Positions 4,790 through 6,576 of a stretch of DNA of 6,576 bases are shown here, in pieces. The stretch's first letter is position 1; every line of letters begins with the position of its first letter. Made by a program: the position numbers and the translations under genes. Under the pieces are notes generated by a model that saw nothing but the letters and a program-made list of their open reading frames with translations, made no database searches and was not told the DNA's origin. The DNA lies in NCBI RefSeq assembly GCF_002422095.1, contig NZ_DITB01000086.1, positions 1-6,576 on the forward strand, given 5' to 3'. The stretch is from Flavobacterium sp. UBA6195. GTDB taxonomy: Bacteria; Bacteroidota; Bacteroidia; Flavobacteriales; Flavobacteriaceae.

Positions 4790-5878
4790 ATGAAAATAAT
4801 AGATAAATACATTTTAAAACGCTATTTGGTCACTTTTTCGGTGATGTTAATTATGTTTATTCCTATTGGAATTACAATTGACGTTTCAGAAAAGGTGAAT
4901 AAAATGATTGAGAAAAAAATTCCTTTGAAAGATATCTTAATCTATTATGGCGATTTTACGATTTATTTTGCCAATTTGTTATTTCCTATCTTTTTATTCT
5001 TATCGATTATTTGGTTTACCTCCAAGTTAGCGAATAATACTGAGATCATTGCTATTTTGAGTTCTGGTATTTCATTTGGTAGATTTCTTCGTCCTTTCAT
5101 GTTTGGTGCAATTATCGTTTCTATTTTTGCCTTAGTAATGGGATTTTTCTTGGTTCCTAAAGCTAGTAAAGGCTTTAACGATTTTCGATATCAAAACCTA
5201 AAAGGAAATTCGCAAACTAGAGAAACATCTGATATTTTCAGACAAATTAAAAAAGAGGGCAAACTAGAGGAAAATATTTATGTTAGCAATTATAATTATT
5301 TGTCGCAAACGGGATTTAATTTCACCTATGAAAAGTTTCAAGATAACATATTGATAGAAAAGGTAACGGCAAATAGAATTCGTTATGATGCTACTACCAA
5401 AAATTACACTCTTTATGGATACAACAGAAGAATTGTAGGGGAAACTAATGATGAAATTATTTCAAGTGATAAATTAATGGTCAAATACAATTTTGAACCA
5501 GATGATTTAACACCTGTAGTTTACGTTGCTGAAACCATGACCATTGGTCAATTAAATAGTTTTATCGCCAAAGAACGTGCTAGAGGGAATGCAAATATCA
5601 ATACGTATTTAGTGGTTTTTTATAAAAAGTTTAGTTTGCCAATATCGGCATTTATTCTTACTATAATTGCGGTTTCGGTTTCTTCAATGAAAAGAAGAGG
5701 AGGTATGGGAATTAATCTAGCAATTGGTATTGTTATAGCTTTTGTTTTTATTTTTATCGACAAAGTATTTGGTACTCTTGCTGAAAAATCTAGTATTCCG
5801 CCGTTAATAGCGGTTTGGTTGCCTAATCTTGTTTTTGGAATTCTAGCTTATTACCTACTTCGCAATGCAAAACGATAA
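4790..5878 (+). CDS. LptF/LptG-family permease (lipopolysaccharide export)
   Basis: This 362-residue inner-membrane protein has the YjgP/YjgQ (LptF/LptG) layout. An N-terminal MKIIDKYILKRYLVTF leads into membrane helix 1 (about 13-32), helices 2 and 3 lie near 59-77 and 99-121, a large periplasmic beta-rich domain spans about 122-270, and three helices follow at about 278-297, 305-325 and 335-356. The segment NNTEIIAILSSGISFGRFLRP (about 82-102) is the conserved cytoplasmic coupling region that contacts the LptB ATPase. In the family, LptF and LptG form the LptB2FG transporter that extracts lipopolysaccharide from the inner membrane towards the LptC/LptA bridge. The short length is closer to LptG-like members, but I cannot separate LptF from LptG with certainty. 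It lies 94 nt after tgt, has no Shine-Dalgarno sequence and overlaps the next gene by 14 nt. Confidence 0.92.
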   Translation: MKIIDKYILKRYLVTFSVMLIMFIPIGITIDVSEKVNKMIEKKIPLKDILIYYGDFTIYFANLLFPIFLFLSIIWFTSKLANNTEIIAILSSGISFGRFLRPFMFGAIIVSIFALVMGFFLVPKASKGFNDFRYQNLKGNSQTRETSDIFRQIKKEGKLEENIYVSNYNYLSQTGFNFTYEKFQDNILIEKVTANRIRYDATTKNYTLYGYNRRIVGETNDEIISSDKLMVKYNFEPDDLTPVVYVAETMTIGQLNSFIAKERARGNANINTYLVVFYKKFSLPISAFILTIIAVSVSSMKRRGGMGINLAIGIVIAFVFIFIDKVFGTLAEKSSIPPLIAVWLPNLVFGILAYYLLRNAKR

Positions 5879-6576
5879 TTTAAAAAGTTATTTACACCTT
5901 CATGTAATCGTTTTTATTTGGGGGTTTACAGCAATTTTAGGCAAATTAATATCATTAGAAGCCTTAGATTTGGTTTGGTATCGCATGCTTTTTGCTTCAG
6001 TTATCATGACTTTTGTTGTGTTATTAAATAAAGAAAAAGTAAAAGTGCCGTTCCATATTTTTATTGGGTTTCTTCTTTGCGGAATTATCATTGCGGCCCA
6101 TTGGCTCACATTTTACCAAGCAATTAAAGTGTCTAATGTTTCTATAACTTTAGCCTGTTTGTCTACAGGTGCTTTTTTTGCCTCTATTTTAGAACCTATT
6201 TTTTACAAAAGAAAAGTGATTTGGTATGAACTGCTTTTTGGCGTCATAGTAGTAATAGGGTTAGGAATCATCTTTAATGTTGAAACAAAATATACTACCG
6301 GAATTTATTTAGCCGTTTCATCAGCATTTCTTTCGGCTTTATTTTCTGTAATTAACGGAAAATATGCCAAAGAATACGATCCTAATATCATTTCACTTTA
6401 TGAATTATCAAGTGGGGTTTTCTTTTTAAGTGGCTACTTGTTTTTTGCAGGAAGTTTTACACCCGCTTTCTTTGCCCTTTCAATGAACGATTTGATTTGG
6501 TTGTTCTTGTTGTCATCCATTTGTACGGCTTATGCATTTTCAGCATCCGTAAAAGTGATGAAGTTTTTGAGTCCAT
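5865..6576 (+). CDS. EamA/DMT-family transporter, cut by the right edge
   Basis: The frame opens with ATG at 5865, 14 nt inside the end of the permease gene, and stays open to the window end (237 codons). The product begins MQNDNLKSYLHLHVIVFIWG, then GFTAILGKLISLEALDLVWY, typical of the first EamA repeat: a helix with an FxWGxxAxxGK-like motif followed by a WYR motif. About seven hydrophobic helices are visible, including IFIGFLLCGIIIAAHWLTFY with the AHWLTFYQAIKVSNVS motif, ACLSTGAFFASILEPIFYKR ending the first half, and a second repeat from about TGIYLAVSSAFLSALFSVIN. Complete members have ten helices and roughly 280-300 residues, so about 50 are missing. These proteins export or import small metabolites; the substrate cannot be told. 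The overlap with the permease suggests translational coupling. Confidence 0.9.
   Translation, partial: MQNDNLKSYLHLHVIVFIWGFTAILGKLISLEALDLVWYRMLFASVIMTFVVLLNKEKVKVPFHIFIGFLLCGIIIAAHWLTFYQAIKVSNVSITLACLSTGAFFASILEPIFYKRKVIWYELLFGVIVVIGLGIIFNVETKYTTGIYLAVSSAFLSALFSVINGKYAKEYDPNIISLYELSSGVFFLSGYLFFAGSFTPAFFALSMNDLIWLFLLSSICTAYAFSASVKVMKFLSP

Noticed and set aside
5900..6109. Minus-strand open frame of 69 codons
   Set aside because: It lies opposite the EamA transporter frame, which has clear membrane helices and family motifs.

Overview
This AT-rich window looks like chromosome from a member of the Bacteroidota, most likely Flavobacteriaceae (Flavobacterium-like). The evidence is a Bacteroidota-type HU-related DNA-binding protein, a transketolase split into two genes, a queuine/preQ1 tRNA-ribosyltransferase with the C-terminus I recall from this phylum, promoter boxes of the TTTG / TANNTTTG kind, A-rich leaders without Shine-Dalgarno sequences, and several families of 6-8 bp tandem micro-repeats between genes. 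The genus is inferred from protein style, not from a database match.

Layout. (1) Positions 1-37, minus strand: the first 12 codons of what looks like a tyrosine recombinase (integrase) reading off the left edge, with a candidate promoter behind it and iterated GTACAAC motifs upstream. (2) Positions 38-644: about 600 bp without a convincing gene but rich in regulatory-looking structure. Its main element is a run of five dyad-symmetric sites whose centres lie exactly 22 bp apart (495.5, 517.5, 539.5, 561.5, 583.5). The last site overlaps the candidate -33 element of the next gene. (3) Positions 645-1028, plus strand: the HU-related protein. (4) Positions 1137-3113, minus strand: a transketolase operon (N-terminal subunit, then C-terminal subunit) with a promoter and a strong intrinsic terminator. 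(5) Positions 3056-3564: a gene-poor divergent region with stacked micro-repeats and a short coding-like remnant. (6) From about 3538 to the right edge, plus strand: a probable operon of tgt (queuosine tRNA modification), an LptF/LptG-type permease (lipopolysaccharide export) and an EamA-type transporter cut by the window end. The last two overlap by 14 nt.

How the parts relate. The transketolase pair and the tgt-permease-transporter group look like ordinary housekeeping genes. The left 640 bp, with an integrase start, short iterated motifs, a phased operator-like array and a nucleoid-type protein, has the character of the edge of an integrative element, but most of that element would lie outside the window. 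The strongest candidate for something undescribed is the 22-bp-phased palindrome array controlling the HU-related gene.
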